Below are positions 46,683 through 55,190 of a stretch of DNA of 64,000 bases, one piece after another. The notes under the pieces are model-generated. The model was given only the letters and a program-made list of their open reading frames with translations. It made no database searches and was not told where the DNA came from. Source of the stretch: Mesorhizobium loti. GTDB taxonomy: Bacteria > Pseudomonadota > Alphaproteobacteria > Rhizobiales > Rhizobiaceae. The position numbers and the translations under genes are program-made. The stretch lies in assembly GCA_014189435.1 (NCBI GenBank), contig CP050293.1:5001-69000 (forward strand), read 5' to 3'. The number at the start of each line of letters is the position of its first letter. Position 1 is the first letter of the stretch.

Positions 46683-46864
46683 GGCGCCGCCCCTCATCCG
46701 CCTGCCGGCACCTTCTCCCCGTATAGTGACGGGGAGAAGAGGGCAGCCGCGCCCTCGGCACCTATTTTGCGGCGTTGAAAATTGGCGAAAGCGCCGATGA
46801 CTGCGTCTTTCTCCCCGTCACTATACGGGGAGAAATGTCCGGCAGGACAATGAGGGGCGGCGCC
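46683..46864. repeat. MITE-like palindromic element with CTCCCCGT...ACGGGGAG arms
   Basis: About 182 bp between convergent genes. Outer ends GGCGCCGCCCCTCAT and ATGAGGGGCGGCGCC are exact complements; inside, each arm carries a CTCCCCGTATAGTGACGGGGAG palindrome-like block (46713-46736 and the complement at 46811-46833), with TGTCCGGCAGGACA on the right. No coding frame. Elements with this core are common in Mesorhizobium and related genomes. Confidence 0.88.
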
Positions 46865-46881
46865 ACCCTATAATAAGTTCA

Positions 46882-47298
46882 TCACTGCCCCGCCGGGATC
46901 AGCCTGAAATCCGGCAATTCTCGCAAGACCAGTTCAGGTCCTGCCGGCGAATAGACGACGAAAAGCTGCATCGGCCCGTCACCGGTGTTGAGCGTCGAGT
47001 GAAAGCGGCTTTCCGGCACATAGATGGTGCAGCCGGGGCCGACCTTCTCGACCACCGGATTGCCCTTCTCGTCCTCGACCATCTGTTCGCCATGACCTGA
47101 GATGACGAAGATGATTTCTTCCGCACCCGGATGGTTGTGGCGCGTGTGACCCTTGCCCGACGGTAGGTCGACGACGCCGCCGGAAAAGCGCGTCGCGCCA
47201 TTCACCTCGGGCGCCACCGTCAGCGCCAATTTTCCCCAGTCGAAACCGAAGGCGCTGACGTCCTTTGGGTACACGAACATTTTGCTCTTGTCGGTCAT
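46882..47298 (-). CDS. Cupin-domain protein
   Basis: 138 residues forming a single cupin barrel. Motif 1 GKGHTRHNHPGAEEIIFVISGHG provides two His and a Glu ligand; motif 2 is VPESRFHSTLNTGDGP. Starts 6 bp after the PEP-hydrolase-like gene, so it is the third member of that operon. Could bind or isomerise a small carbohydrate acid. Confidence 0.85.
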   Translation of the reverse strand: MTDKSKMFVYPKDVSAFGFDWGKLALTVAPEVNGATRFSGGVVDLPSGKGHTRHNHPGAEEIIFVISGHGEQMVEDEKGNPVVEKVGPGCTIYVPESRFHSTLNTGDGPMQLFVVYSPAGPELVLRELPDFRLIPAGQ

Positions 47299-47304
47299 CT
47301 CTCA

Positions 47305-48168
47305 TCATCCCTTCGTTTTCTTCGTGGTCTTTTCGCCGCCAAGCGTCACCGCCTTGAAATCGGCGGTCTGCTTGGCGATCGCCGCCTCGGCCGGCAGCCG
47401 TTCCATCGAGCTGGCGCCATAGAAGCCGTGCAGGCCCTTGGCATGGGAGAGAATGTAGCGGGCATCGTCCGGCATCGAGATCGGCCCGCCATGGCAAAGC
47501 AGGATGACGTCCTTGCGCACCGAGCGCGCCGCATTGGCAATGGCATCGATCTCGACGACGCAGTCGTCGAGCGACTTGGCCGAGGTGGCGCCGATCGAGC
47601 CGCCTGTCGTCACGCCCATATGGGCGACGACGATGTCGGCGCCGGCCTTGGTCATGGCGCGGGCCTCATCCGGGTTGAAGACATAGGGTGTGGTCAGAAG
47701 GTCTAGCTTGTGCGCCTCGGCGATCATGTCGACCTCGAGCCCGAAGCCCATGCCGGTCTCCTCGAAACTCTGCCGCATGCTGCCGTCGAACAGGCCGATG
47801 GTGGGAAAGTTCTGCACGCCGGAAAAGCCCATTGTCTTCAGCTCTGCCAGCAGCAGCGGCATGATGACGAAGGGATCGGTGCCGTTGACGCCGGCCAGCA
47901 CCGGCGTCTTCTTGACCACCGGCAGCACCTCGTAGGCCATCTCCTTGACGATCTCGTTGGCATTGCCATAGGCGAGCAGGCCGGCGGCCGAGCCGCGCCC
48001 GGCCATGCGGTAGCGGCCGGAATTGTAGATGATGATGAGGTCGATGCCGCCGGCCTCTTCGGCCTTGGCCGACAGGCCGGTGCCGGCGCCGCCGCCGACG
48101 ATCGGCACACCCTTGTCGATCATTCCCCTGAATTTCTTCAATATGTCCATGCGCGGTATGGCGGGCAT
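47305..48168 (-). CDS. Phosphoenolpyruvate hydrolase-family (TIM-barrel signal) protein
   Basis: 287 residues. Sequence run [54 protein letters not shown] near the start and [20 protein letters not shown] toward the end match the PF09370-type family described as TIM-barrel signal transduction or phosphoenolpyruvate hydrolase. Its true substrate in most bacteria is unknown. Always near Tm-1-like genes in rhizobia, as here (12 bp away). Confidence 0.85.
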   Translation of the reverse strand: MPAIPRMDILKKFRGMIDKGVPIVGGGAGTGLSAKAEEAGGIDLIIIYNSGRYRMAGRGSAAGLLAYGNANEIVKEMAYEVLPVVKKTPVLAGVNGTDPFVIMPLLLAELKTMGFSGVQNFPTIGLFDGSMRQSFEETGMGFGLEVDMIAEAHKLDLLTTPYVFNPDEARAMTKAGADIVVAHMGVTTGGSIGATSAKSLDDCVVEIDAIANAARSVRKDVILLCHGGPISMPDDARYILSHAKGLHGFYGASSMERLPAEAAIAKQTADFKAVTLGGEKTTKKTKG

Positions 48169-48180
48169 TTTTTGGATCTC

Positions 48181-49377
48181 TCACTGTCTGGCGATGTCGA
48201 GGAAGGCCGCTGTTGCAGCCTTGGCGAATTCCGGGTCGTTGATGTGCAGCGGAAGGCGCGTTACGCGACGCTTGCCGTTCGGCTTGATCGTACGCTCGAT
48301 GGCTTCGAAGAGAACAGCGTCGGCTTCGGGGTCGAAGAAGGCGCCGCCCTCGATGTCGAGCGCAGAGACGCCCTTTTCCGGGATGAGAAAATGCACTGGC
48401 CCCTCGCAGCGGGCGAGCCTGGTGCCGATCCACTCGCCGATCGCACAGCATTCCTGCGCCGTGGTGCGCATCAGCGTGACGTTGGGATTGTGCTCGTAGA
48501 ACAGCCGGCCGCGATGGTGTTCCGGGATGGTCGAAGGCGCCCAGAAATTCACCATGTCGAGCGCGCCGACGGAACCGACATAGGGCAGCCTGGTGCGAGC
48601 GATCGCGCCGAAACGGTCTTCCGTCGCCGGCAGCACGCCGCCGAACAGCAGGTCGCAAACTTCGGTCGTGGTCATGTCGATGATCCCGGACAGCAGGCCG
48701 CTGTCGGCCAGCTTCTCCATGCTGCGGCCGCCAGTGCCGGTGGCGTGGAAGACCATGCAGTCATAGGTCGAACGGAGCTGGTCGGCGATGGCGGTCACGC
48801 AAGGCGTGGTGACGCCGAACATAGTGAGCCCGATCGAAGGTTTGCCGTCGGGTGGCGGCGCCGGTCTTGCCGCCATGCCAGAAATCGCCTGGGCGGCATT
48901 GTGCAACACGACGCGGGAAAGCCGGTTCAGCCCGGCCATGTCGGTTACCGATGGCATCATGATGATGTCGGAGATATCGACGTAGGGAGCGGTGTCGCCG
49001 GAGGCGAGCGTCGAGACCATGATCTTGGGCAGGCCGAGCGATAGCGTGCGCATGCCCGATGTGATGATCGATGTGCCGCCGCCGCCGCCAATGCCGATCA
49101 TCCCGCCGATATCATTGCGCGATTGAACGAACCGGGCGAAGGCGACGCCCATTGCGGCAACCGCGGTGCCGCGGTCGTCGATATCAAGCACGGCGCCGCG
49201 GCCGTCGGGGTGATGGCCGGCAATTTCCTTTGCGGTTATGTCGGCGGGAATGGTTGCGTCGCGCGTTCCGACATCGACGCGGCACACCGCTGCGCCCGCA
49301 GCAGTGATCGCATCGGCCAGGAAGGCAAGCTCCTCGCCCTTGGTGTCGGCAGTGCCCACCACATAGATGCGCTTCAT
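48181..49377 (-). CDS. Tm-1-like (UPF0261) protein
   Basis: 398 residues from the ATG at 49377. N-terminal MKRIYVVGTADTKGEELAFLADAI, then DRGTAVAAMGVAFARF, MIGIGGGGGTSIITSGMRTLSLGLPKIMVSTLASGDTAPYV, and the C-terminal FHATGTGGRSMEKLADSGLLSGIIDMTTTEV. These match the UPF0261 family whose plant member Tm-1 blocks tobamovirus replication by a nucleotide-dependent mechanism. In bacteria it is probably enzymatic and pairs with the PEP-hydrolase-like protein. First gene of the operon; divergent from TetR. Confidence 0.87.
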   Translation of the reverse strand: MKRIYVVGTADTKGEELAFLADAITAAGAAVCRVDVGTRDATIPADITAKEIAGHHPDGRGAVLDIDDRGTAVAAMGVAFARFVQSRNDIGGMIGIGGGGGTSIITSGMRTLSLGLPKIMVSTLASGDTAPYVDISDIIMMPSVTDMAGLNRLSRVVLHNAAQAISGMAARPAPPPDGKPSIGLTMFGVTTPCVTAIADQLRSTYDCMVFHATGTGGRSMEKLADSGLLSGIIDMTTTEVCDLLFGGVLPATEDRFGAIARTRLPYVGSVGALDMVNFWAPSTIPEHHRGRLFYEHNPNVTLMRTTAQECCAIGEWIGTRLARCEGPVHFLIPEKGVSALDIEGGAFFDPEADAVLFEAIERTIKPNGKRRVTRLPLHINDPEFAKAATAAFLDIARQ

Positions 49378-49460
49378 CGCGTTTCCCTGCCGGCTGTTTG
49401 CCCGGCCGTTCGGCAAGCGAAGGCCATTGCAATTTTTTGAGACGCGCGTATCGTATTGAT

Positions 49461-50157
49461 ATGGATGTCTCACGTCAACAATCCACGACAGGCGACGACG
49501 CTGAACGGGAAAGTGGCCCGGTGTTGGAACGTGGGCCGCGCGCGCGTACGAAACGGCTGATGCTGGAGACGGCAACGCGGCTGATGCAGGCGGGTGTCAC
49601 GCCGTCGGTCAGCGAGGTCGCCGAGGCGGCCGAGGTTTCCCGTGCCACCGCCTATCGTTATTTCCCGAGCCAGGCGGCACTCGTGCAAGCGGTGGTCAAC
49701 GAGGGGCTGGGGCCAATCCTCACCTGGCAATCGACCTCCGCCGATGCCGAGCGCCGGGTCGCAGAACTGTTCGACACGGCCATGCCGCGCATCGAAGCCT
49801 TCGAAGCCACGTTCAAGGCAGCGCTGAAGCTGTCGCTCGATCAATGGGCGCGGCGTCAGGCCGGCACGCTGGGTGGTGAGCCGGCTTTCACGCGCGGTCA
49901 CCGCATCGACTTGCTGAAAGAGGCGATCGCGCCCCTCAAGGGCCGTTTGCCGCCGCGCGACTTCAAGCGCCTGGCGCAGGCACTGTCGCTGATGTTCGGC
50001 GTCGAGGTGCTGATCGTGCTCAAGGATATATGGGGGGCTGGACAGTCGCCGGACGATGTCGGTCGCGCAATGGGCGGCCGGGGCGCTGGTGCGTGCGGCG
50101 GTCGCGGAATCGATCGGCGGCGGTGACAGCATCGATCCGGCGCCGGTCACGAAATAG
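49461..50157 (+). pseudogene. TetR-family regulator with a one-base frameshift near the 3' end
   Basis: The N-terminus from the ATG at 49461 contains a TetR helix-turn-helix (SVSEVAEAAEVSRATAYRYFPSQAALVQAVV). The frame as read runs to 50126 with an abnormal C-terminus (GGRGAGACGGRGIDRRR). Dropping one G from the run of six at 50032-50037 restores WGLDSRRTMSVAQWAAGALV... to a stop at 50155-50157, the expected helical TetR C-terminus. Either a real frameshift or a homopolymer error. Divergent from the Tm-1-like gene and likely its regulator. Confidence 0.82.
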
Positions 50158-50161
50158 CCCT

Positions 50162-50178
50162 ATCTGGTTCGACCAGAT
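50162..50178. promoter_or_regulatory. ATCTGGT-TCG-ACCAGAT operator
   Basis: Perfect 7-3-7 palindrome of the same core as the 45299 site. About 340 bp before the sugar binding-protein start and just after the TetR gene. Confidence 0.65.
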
Positions 50179-50337
50179 TTGCATGCCGACTACCGATCTT
50201 AACCGCAGTGCGGGGTAGCGGACAACACCCGTGCGTATCACTGAGTAGGAAAATCTTGGTAAAACAGGCAGATAAAGCCGAAATCCGATAGCAATGGGCA
50301 AGTCGAGCTGCCAAGAAAGGGCTTGACGCGCATGCAG

Positions 50338-50353
50338 AATTGGTAATACCAGA
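50338..50353. promoter_or_regulatory. TGGT-AAT-ACCA operator
   Basis: Core TGGTAATACCA with partial outer symmetry, about 165 bp before the sugar binding-protein start. The closest copy to the gene. Confidence 0.5.
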
Positions 50354-50515
50354 TCAGAGAAGAAAAGCGGATCGAAAGTGAGGGCTGCGATCCATTTTCC
50401 GGCAGGGCGAGGAGGCTCGAAACCGGAAAGGTGCGATCACGGGAGGAACTACCAGGGCCGGCCCCGTTGCCGGCTCGCATGACAAGGTAGAATGCGCACA
50501 AGGGAGGAAATCATT

Positions 50516-51832
50516 ATGCGCAAGTTAGTGACCAGCGTACTTGCTGGTATCGGCTTAACGCTTGCCTGCGGAACGTCCGTTTACGCGCAGGAAAAGTCAC
50601 TCACCATCTTCTGGGCGGAATGGGATCCGGCCAACTATCTGCAGGAACTCGGCAACGAGTACGAGAAGGAAACCGGCGTCAAGATCACGGTGGAAACCAC
50701 GCCGTGGTCCGACTTCCAGACCAAGGCCTTCACCGAGTTCAACGCTCATGGCGATGCCTATGATATGGTCGTCGGCGACTCGCAATGGCTCGGCGCCGGC
50801 TCGACCGGCGGCCACTATGTCGACCTCACCGACTTCTTCAACAAGCATAAGCTCGGCGAGGTGATGGCGCCGGCGACGGTGAAGTACTACGCCGAATATC
50901 CGGGCGGCAGCAGCAAGTACTGGGCCATCCCGCTTGAAGGCGACGCCGTCGGCTGGTCCTATCGCAAGGACTGGTTCGAGGATCCCAAGGAAAAGGAAGC
51001 GTTCAAGGCCAAGTACGGCTACGACCTCGACGTGCCGAAGGATTTCAAGGCGCTGCGCGACATCGCCGAATTCTTCTACCGGCCGGATCAGAAGCGCTAC
51101 GGCATCGCCATCTACACCGACAATTCCTATGATGCGATGGCGATGGGCTTCGAGAACGCGCTGTTCTCCTATGGCGGCGAACTTGGTGATTACTCGACTT
51201 ACAAAGTCGATGGCTTCATCAACTCCGACAAGGCGGTCGCGGCACTCGACGCCTACAAGGAGCTCTACAAGTTCACGCCTCCAGGCTGGGCCAAGTCGTT
51301 CTTCGTCGAAGACAACCAGGCGATCACCGAAAACCTGGCCGCGATGAGCATGAACTACTTCGCGTTCTTCCCCTCGTTGATCAACGAGGCGTCGAATCCG
51401 AATGCCAAGAATACCGGCTTCTTCGCCAATCCTCCCGGCCCGGACGGCGATCAGTTCGCCGCGCTCGGCGGGCAAGGCATCTCCATCGTTTCCTACTCGC
51501 AGAAGCAGGAAGAGGCGACGAAGTTCCTGGAATGGTTCATCAAGGACGAGACCCAGAAGAAGTGGGCGGCGCTTGGCGGCTACACCTGCAGTGCGGCCGT
51601 GCTGAAGTCGCCTGAATTCCAGAACGCCACGCCCTACAACAAGGCCTTCTACGAGACCATGTTCAAGGTGAAGGATTTCTGGGCGGTGCCGGAATATGCC
51701 GAACTGCTGCAGCAGCTCAACCAGCGCGTCTATCCCTACATGATCGGCGGCGAAGGCACCGCCAAGGAAACGCTGGACGCACTCGCAGCCGACTGGAACG
51801 CGACCTTCAAGAAGTACGGCCGCGGTCAATAA
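50516..51832 (+). CDS. Periplasmic sugar-binding protein (family 1)
   Basis: 438 residues from the ATG at 50516 with GGGAGGAAA upstream. Signal peptide about 1-24 (MRKLVTSVLAGIGLTLACGTS... YAQ). Mature chain begins KSLTIFWAEWDPANYLQELGNEYEKETGVKITVET, the SBP_bac_1 opening, with NFSYGGEL-like and EEATKFLEWFIKDETQKKWAALGGYT segments further on. Binds a sugar, oligosaccharide or polyol for import by the two permeases that follow. Confidence 0.92.
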   Translation: MRKLVTSVLAGIGLTLACGTSVYAQEKSLTIFWAEWDPANYLQELGNEYEKETGVKITVETTPWSDFQTKAFTEFNAHGDAYDMVVGDSQWLGAGSTGGHYVDLTDFFNKHKLGEVMAPATVKYYAEYPGGSSKYWAIPLEGDAVGWSYRKDWFEDPKEKEAFKAKYGYDLDVPKDFKALRDIAEFFYRPDQKRYGIAIYTDNSYDAMAMGFENALFSYGGELGDYSTYKVDGFINSDKAVAALDAYKELYKFTPPGWAKSFFVEDNQAITENLAAMSMNYFAFFPSLINEASNPNAKNTGFFANPPGPDGDQFAALGGQGISIVSYSQKQEEATKFLEWFIKDETQKKWAALGGYTCSAAVLKSPEFQNATPYNKAFYETMFKVKDFWAVPEYAELLQQLNQRVYPYMIGGEGTAKETLDALAADWNATFKKYGRGQ

Positions 51833-51843
51833 TATCGTGTCTC

Positions 51844-51880
51844 ACGGAGGGGGCGTTGGTGCCTCCTCCGTTTCTTTTTC
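51844..51880 (+). terminator. Hairpin plus T-rich tract between binding-protein and permease genes
   Basis: An 11-bp stem with one mismatch (ACGGAGGGGGC / GCCTCCTCCGT), loop GTTGGT, followed by TTCTTTTTC. It looks like a rho-independent terminator or attenuator; since the downstream genes are needed, partial read-through is likely. Confidence 0.75.
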
Positions 51881-51899
51881 TGCAAACGGGAGCAGGGTC

Positions 51900-52805
51900 T
51901 TGGCGACCACGATGATCACCACACTGGACAGGTCTTCAAGAGCGGCCGCACGCGGCCTCAGCGACATCTCGATCCGCAACCTTTTCATCATTCCGACGGT
52001 CCTGTTCCTGATCGTCTTCAACATCTTTCCGCTGATCTATTCGCTCGGCTATTCCTTCACCGATTTTCGAGCGTCGACCAACGCGCCGGCGAATTTCGTC
52101 GGGCTGCAGAACTATCGCGACCTGCTCAACGACCCGTTCGTGTGGAACAATTTCGCCATCACCGCCAAATACGTCATCGTCTCGGTCGCCGGCCAGTTGT
52201 TCGTCGGCTTCGGTGTGGCGATGCTGCTCAACCGTGACATTCCCTTGAAGGGATTGCTGACGACGCTGCTTTTGCTGCCGATGATGCTCTCGATGGCCGT
52301 TGTCGGCCTGTTTTGGAAACTGCTCTACGACCCGTCATGGGGGGTCATCAATTATTTCCTCGGGCTTGGCAATTTCGAGTGGCTCGCGGACCCCAAGATG
52401 GCGCTCTACGCGGTCGCGCTCACCGACATCTGGATGTGGTCGCCCTTCGTCATGTTGCTGTCGCTGGCCGGCCTCTCGGCGGTGCCCAAGCATCTCTACG
52501 AAGCCGCCGCGATCGATCGGGCCGGGCCGTTCTACACCTTCTTCCGCATCACGCTGCCACTGGTGGCGCCGATCCTGATGATCGCCGTCATCTTCCGTAC
52601 CATGGAAGCGTTCAAGACGTTCGATCTTGCCTACATCCTGACCAGCCAGCCGACAGCCGAGCTGATCTCGATCCGGCTCTACAAGATGGCGTTCCAGGAA
52701 TGGCAGACCGGGCGCTCCTGCGCGCTCGCCTACATCGTGCTGATCATGGTGCTGGCCATCACCAACATCTACGTCAAATACCTCAACAAGGTGAAGGAGC
52801 GCTGA
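51900..52805 (+). CDS. Sugar ABC transporter permease 1 (MalF/UgpA type)
   Basis: About 301 residues from the TTG at 51900, with GAGCAGGG upstream; the ATG at 51912 is the alternative. Six membrane segments; VGLQNYRDLLNDPFVWNNF and the EAAAIDRAGPFYTFFRITLPLVAPILM coupling loop mark the family. Pairs with permease 2, which starts 2 bp after its stop. Confidence 0.9.
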   Translation: MATTMITTLDRSSRAAARGLSDISIRNLFIIPTVLFLIVFNIFPLIYSLGYSFTDFRASTNAPANFVGLQNYRDLLNDPFVWNNFAITAKYVIVSVAGQLFVGFGVAMLLNRDIPLKGLLTTLLLLPMMLSMAVVGLFWKLLYDPSWGVINYFLGLGNFEWLADPKMALYAVALTDIWMWSPFVMLLSLAGLSAVPKHLYEAAAIDRAGPFYTFFRITLPLVAPILMIAVIFRTMEAFKTFDLAYILTSQPTAELISIRLYKMAFQEWQTGRSCALAYIVLIMVLAITNIYVKYLNKVKER

Positions 52806-52806
52806 G

Positions 52807-53766
52807 ATGGCCGCCGTCCGCACTTCTTCCGAAATCGGTCTCAATCGCGTCGCCATCGTCGCGGTGCTGGTGGTGACGATCATCTTCCTGGCGCCGATCT
52901 ACTGGATCGCATCGACGGCGTTCAAGCCGCGCAATCTCGCCACCACCATCCCGCCAACGGTCGTCTTCCAGCCGGAAATATCGCCATTCGTGAAGCTGTT
53001 CACCAAGCGCTCGCAAATGCGCAGCCCGCCGACACCGGAAGAGTATGCCGCCGCCCCGTGGTGGGAGCGCGTCGTCTTCGACGGCGGCGAGAAGATCGTG
53101 CGCGACGGCAAGGGCCAGGTGCAGTGGTCGGGATATCCAAGCCGCTTCCTGAACTCGCTGATCATCGCCATCACCTCGACGGTGCTGGCGGTCGGCATGG
53201 GAACGTTCACCGCCTATGGCTTTTCGCGCTTCAAGGTGAAGGGGGAGGCGGACCTGCTCTTCTTCATCCTGTCGACACGCATGCTGCCGCCGGTCGTGGT
53301 GGCGATCCCGATGTTCCTGATGTACCGGGCGGTCGGCCTCAACGATTCCCATATCGGCCTGATCATCCTCTACACAGCCTTCAACCTGTCCTTCTCGGTG
53401 TGGCTGATGAAGGGCTTCATGGACGAGATCCCGAAGGAGTATGAAGAGGCGGCCCTGGTCGACGGCTATACGCGCATGGAGGCCTTCTTCAAGATCGTGC
53501 TGCCCGAGGCCGCCACCGGCATCGCCGCCACCGCCGTGTTCTGCTTCATCACGGCGTGGAACGAATATGCCTTCGCGCTGATCATGACCAACCGCCGCGC
53601 CCAGACGGCGCCGCCGTTCATCCCCAGCCAGGTCGGCTCCGGCCTGCCGGACTGGACAGTGATTGCCGCCGGAACCTTCCTGTTCCTGCTACCGGTCGCG
53701 ATCTTCACCTTCCTGCTTCGCAATCATCTGTTGCGCGGCATGTCCTTCGGAGCAATCCGCAAATGA
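52807..53766 (+). CDS. Sugar ABC transporter permease 2 (MalG/UgpE type)
   Basis: 319 residues, six membrane segments. Coupling loop EYEEAALVDGYTRMEAFFKIVLPEAATGIAATAVF is present. Between the first two segments it has an insertion of about 90 residues (FVKLFTKRSQMRSPPTPEEYAAAPWWERVVFDGGEKIVRDGKG), longer than in MalG, probably periplasmic. Overlaps the next small gene by 4 bp. Confidence 0.92.
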   Translation: MAAVRTSSEIGLNRVAIVAVLVVTIIFLAPIYWIASTAFKPRNLATTIPPTVVFQPEISPFVKLFTKRSQMRSPPTPEEYAAAPWWERVVFDGGEKIVRDGKGQVQWSGYPSRFLNSLIIAITSTVLAVGMGTFTAYGFSRFKVKGEADLLFFILSTRMLPPVVVAIPMFLMYRAVGLNDSHIGLIILYTAFNLSFSVWLMKGFMDEIPKEYEEAALVDGYTRMEAFFKIVLPEAATGIAATAVFCFITAWNEYAFALIMTNRRAQTAPPFIPSQVGSGLPDWTVIAAGTFLFLLPVAIFTFLLRNHLLRGMSFGAIRK

Positions 53767-53984
53767 GCTTTCGCGCCATCAACCAGAAATATCTGGAGCC
53801 CGGTTCGCAGGTGCTGATGGTGCTCGGCATCATCGCGCTCTGCCAGCCCTGGAACCTGCTGTTGCACACCTACGGCCTGACCATCACCCTGATCGGCTTG
53901 ATCGGCTTCAACATCACCTCGAAGATTGCGCCTGAGGAGAAGGCCGGCACCGGCCAGGTGCGAAATCCGGGAGCACAGCATTGA
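53763..53984 (+). CDS. Small two-segment membrane protein in the sugar importer operon
   Basis: 73 residues, ATGA-overlapped with permease 2. MSFRAINQKYLEPGSQVLMVLGIIALCQPWNLLLHTYGLTITLIGLIGFNITSKIAP contains two membrane segments (about 16-33 and 37-52) joined by a tight turn, then a charged tail. Its stop overlaps the TTG start of the ATPase. No name known to me. The tight coupling on both sides argues for a functional accessory subunit. Confidence 0.8.
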   Translation: MSFRAINQKYLEPGSQVLMVLGIIALCQPWNLLLHTYGLTITLIGLIGFNITSKIAPEEKAGTGQVRNPGAQH

Positions 53985-55084
53985 CCCAGATCGAGCTTCG
54001 CGGCGTCCAGAAATTCTTCGGCGCCGTCCAGGTCATCAAGGACCTCAACCTGAAGATCAGCGACAACGAGTTCATCGTCCTGCTCGGCCAGTCGGGCTGC
54101 GGCAAGACGACGACGCTGCGCGCCATCGCCGGACTGGAGACGATCGACGAGGGCGACATCCTCATCGACGGCAAACCGATCCAGCATCTGAAGGCCGCCG
54201 ACCGCGACATCGCCATGGTCTTCCAGTCGTTCTCGCTCTATCCGCATATGAGCGTCTACGAGAACATCGCCTTCCCCTTGCGCGCCACACGCAAGAGCAA
54301 GGCCGAGATCGAACAGGAAGTGCGCTCGGTCGCCAAGACGCTGCAGATCACCGAATTGCTCGACAAGAAGCCGTCGGCGCTTTCAGGCGGCGACATGCAG
54401 CGCGTGGCCATCGGCCGGGCGCTGGTGCGGCGGCCGAAGGCGATGCTGATGGACGAACCGATCGGCGCGCTCGATGCCAAGCTGCGCGAGGAGATGCGGG
54501 CCGAGATCAAGCGGCTGCACATCAAGCAGGGCTCGACCACCATCTATGTCACGCACGACCAGATCGAGGCGATGAGCCTCGCCGACCGCATCGTCATCAT
54601 GCATGAAGGCGTGCTGCAGCAGGTCGGTTCGCCGGACGAGGTCTATTCGCGTCCGGCAAACCTGTTCGTGGCGCAATTCGTCGGCAGCCCGGTGATGAAT
54701 GTCGCCGATGCGGCGGTCGCCGAGACAGCGTCCTCGGTCTCGGTGACGGTCGGCGGCGCTGCCGCCGGCTTCGAGTTCCCGCGGGCGCTGCTATCAAAAC
54801 TCAACGGTCATGCCGGCGGCCAGCTGGCGCTCGGCATCCGGCCGGAAGGCGTCCTCATCCGCCACGATGCGGCCGACGGGTTCCTGCCGGTCGAGACGCA
54901 GATCGTCGAACCGCTCGGCTCCTTCGATATCGTCGACCTCAAGGTCGGCTCCAAGATGCTGCGGGCACGCACCAAGAGCGGCTTCGTCGGCGGTCCCGGC
55001 GAGAAGGTGTTCGCCAGGATCGATCCGGCCCAGGCGCATTTCTTCGACACGGCAAGCGGCAAGTCGCTGGAAGTGAGATTGTGA
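53981..55084 (+). CDS. Sugar ABC transporter ATPase 1 (MalK/UgpC type)
   Basis: 367 residues from a TTG that overlaps the previous stop (TTGA). Walker A GQSGCGKTT near 36-44, Q-loop MVFQSFSLYPHMSVYENIAFPL, signature LSGGDMQRVAIGRAL, Walker B AMLMDEPIGALDAKLR, switch His in YVTHDQIEAM. C-terminal TOBE-like domain with LGIRPEGVLIR. LSGGD rather than LSGGQ is the only departure from the norm. Confidence 0.93.
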   Translation: MTQIELRGVQKFFGAVQVIKDLNLKISDNEFIVLLGQSGCGKTTTLRAIAGLETIDEGDILIDGKPIQHLKAADRDIAMVFQSFSLYPHMSVYENIAFPLRATRKSKAEIEQEVRSVAKTLQITELLDKKPSALSGGDMQRVAIGRALVRRPKAMLMDEPIGALDAKLREEMRAEIKRLHIKQGSTTIYVTHDQIEAMSLADRIVIMHEGVLQQVGSPDEVYSRPANLFVAQFVGSPVMNVADAAVAETASSVSVTVGGAAAGFEFPRALLSKLNGHAGGQLALGIRPEGVLIRHDAADGFLPVETQIVEPLGSFDIVDLKVGSKMLRARTKSGFVGGPGEKVFARIDPAQAHFFDTASGKSLEVRL

Positions 55085-55097
55085 TGGCCAAAGGGCA

Positions 55098-55123
55098 CGA
55101 AAGGCCAACGATTTGGCCTTTCG
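55098..55123 (+). other. Hairpin between the two ATPase genes
   Basis: A perfect 10-bp stem (CGAAAGGCCA / TGGCCTTTCG) with loop ACGATT, 14 bp after the ATPase 1 stop. No T tract follows; possible RNA processing or attenuation point. Confidence 0.55.
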
Positions 55124-55190
55124 AACAATCGAACGCCCGCAGCCATAGCGGAGGGCAGACGCCCTCGAAAAAGAAATTGAGACGGTAGAC

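Larger units (their letters stand above)
50158..50515 (+). other. 358-bp gap with sugar importer promoter region
   Basis: No coding frame of quality. Contains two TGGT/ACCA operator-like sites (listed separately) and ends with AGGGAGGAAATCATT before the ATG at 50516. I cannot point to a convincing -35/-10 pair. Confidence 0.6.

Noticed and set aside
43263..46864. Insertion sequences around the two palindromic elements
   Set aside because: No transposase frame; the elements are short and non-coding.
49439..49473. TGAGAC/GTCTCA as a TetR operator
   Set aside because: The arms are 23 bp apart and the right one lies inside the TetR coding start; symmetry is weak.
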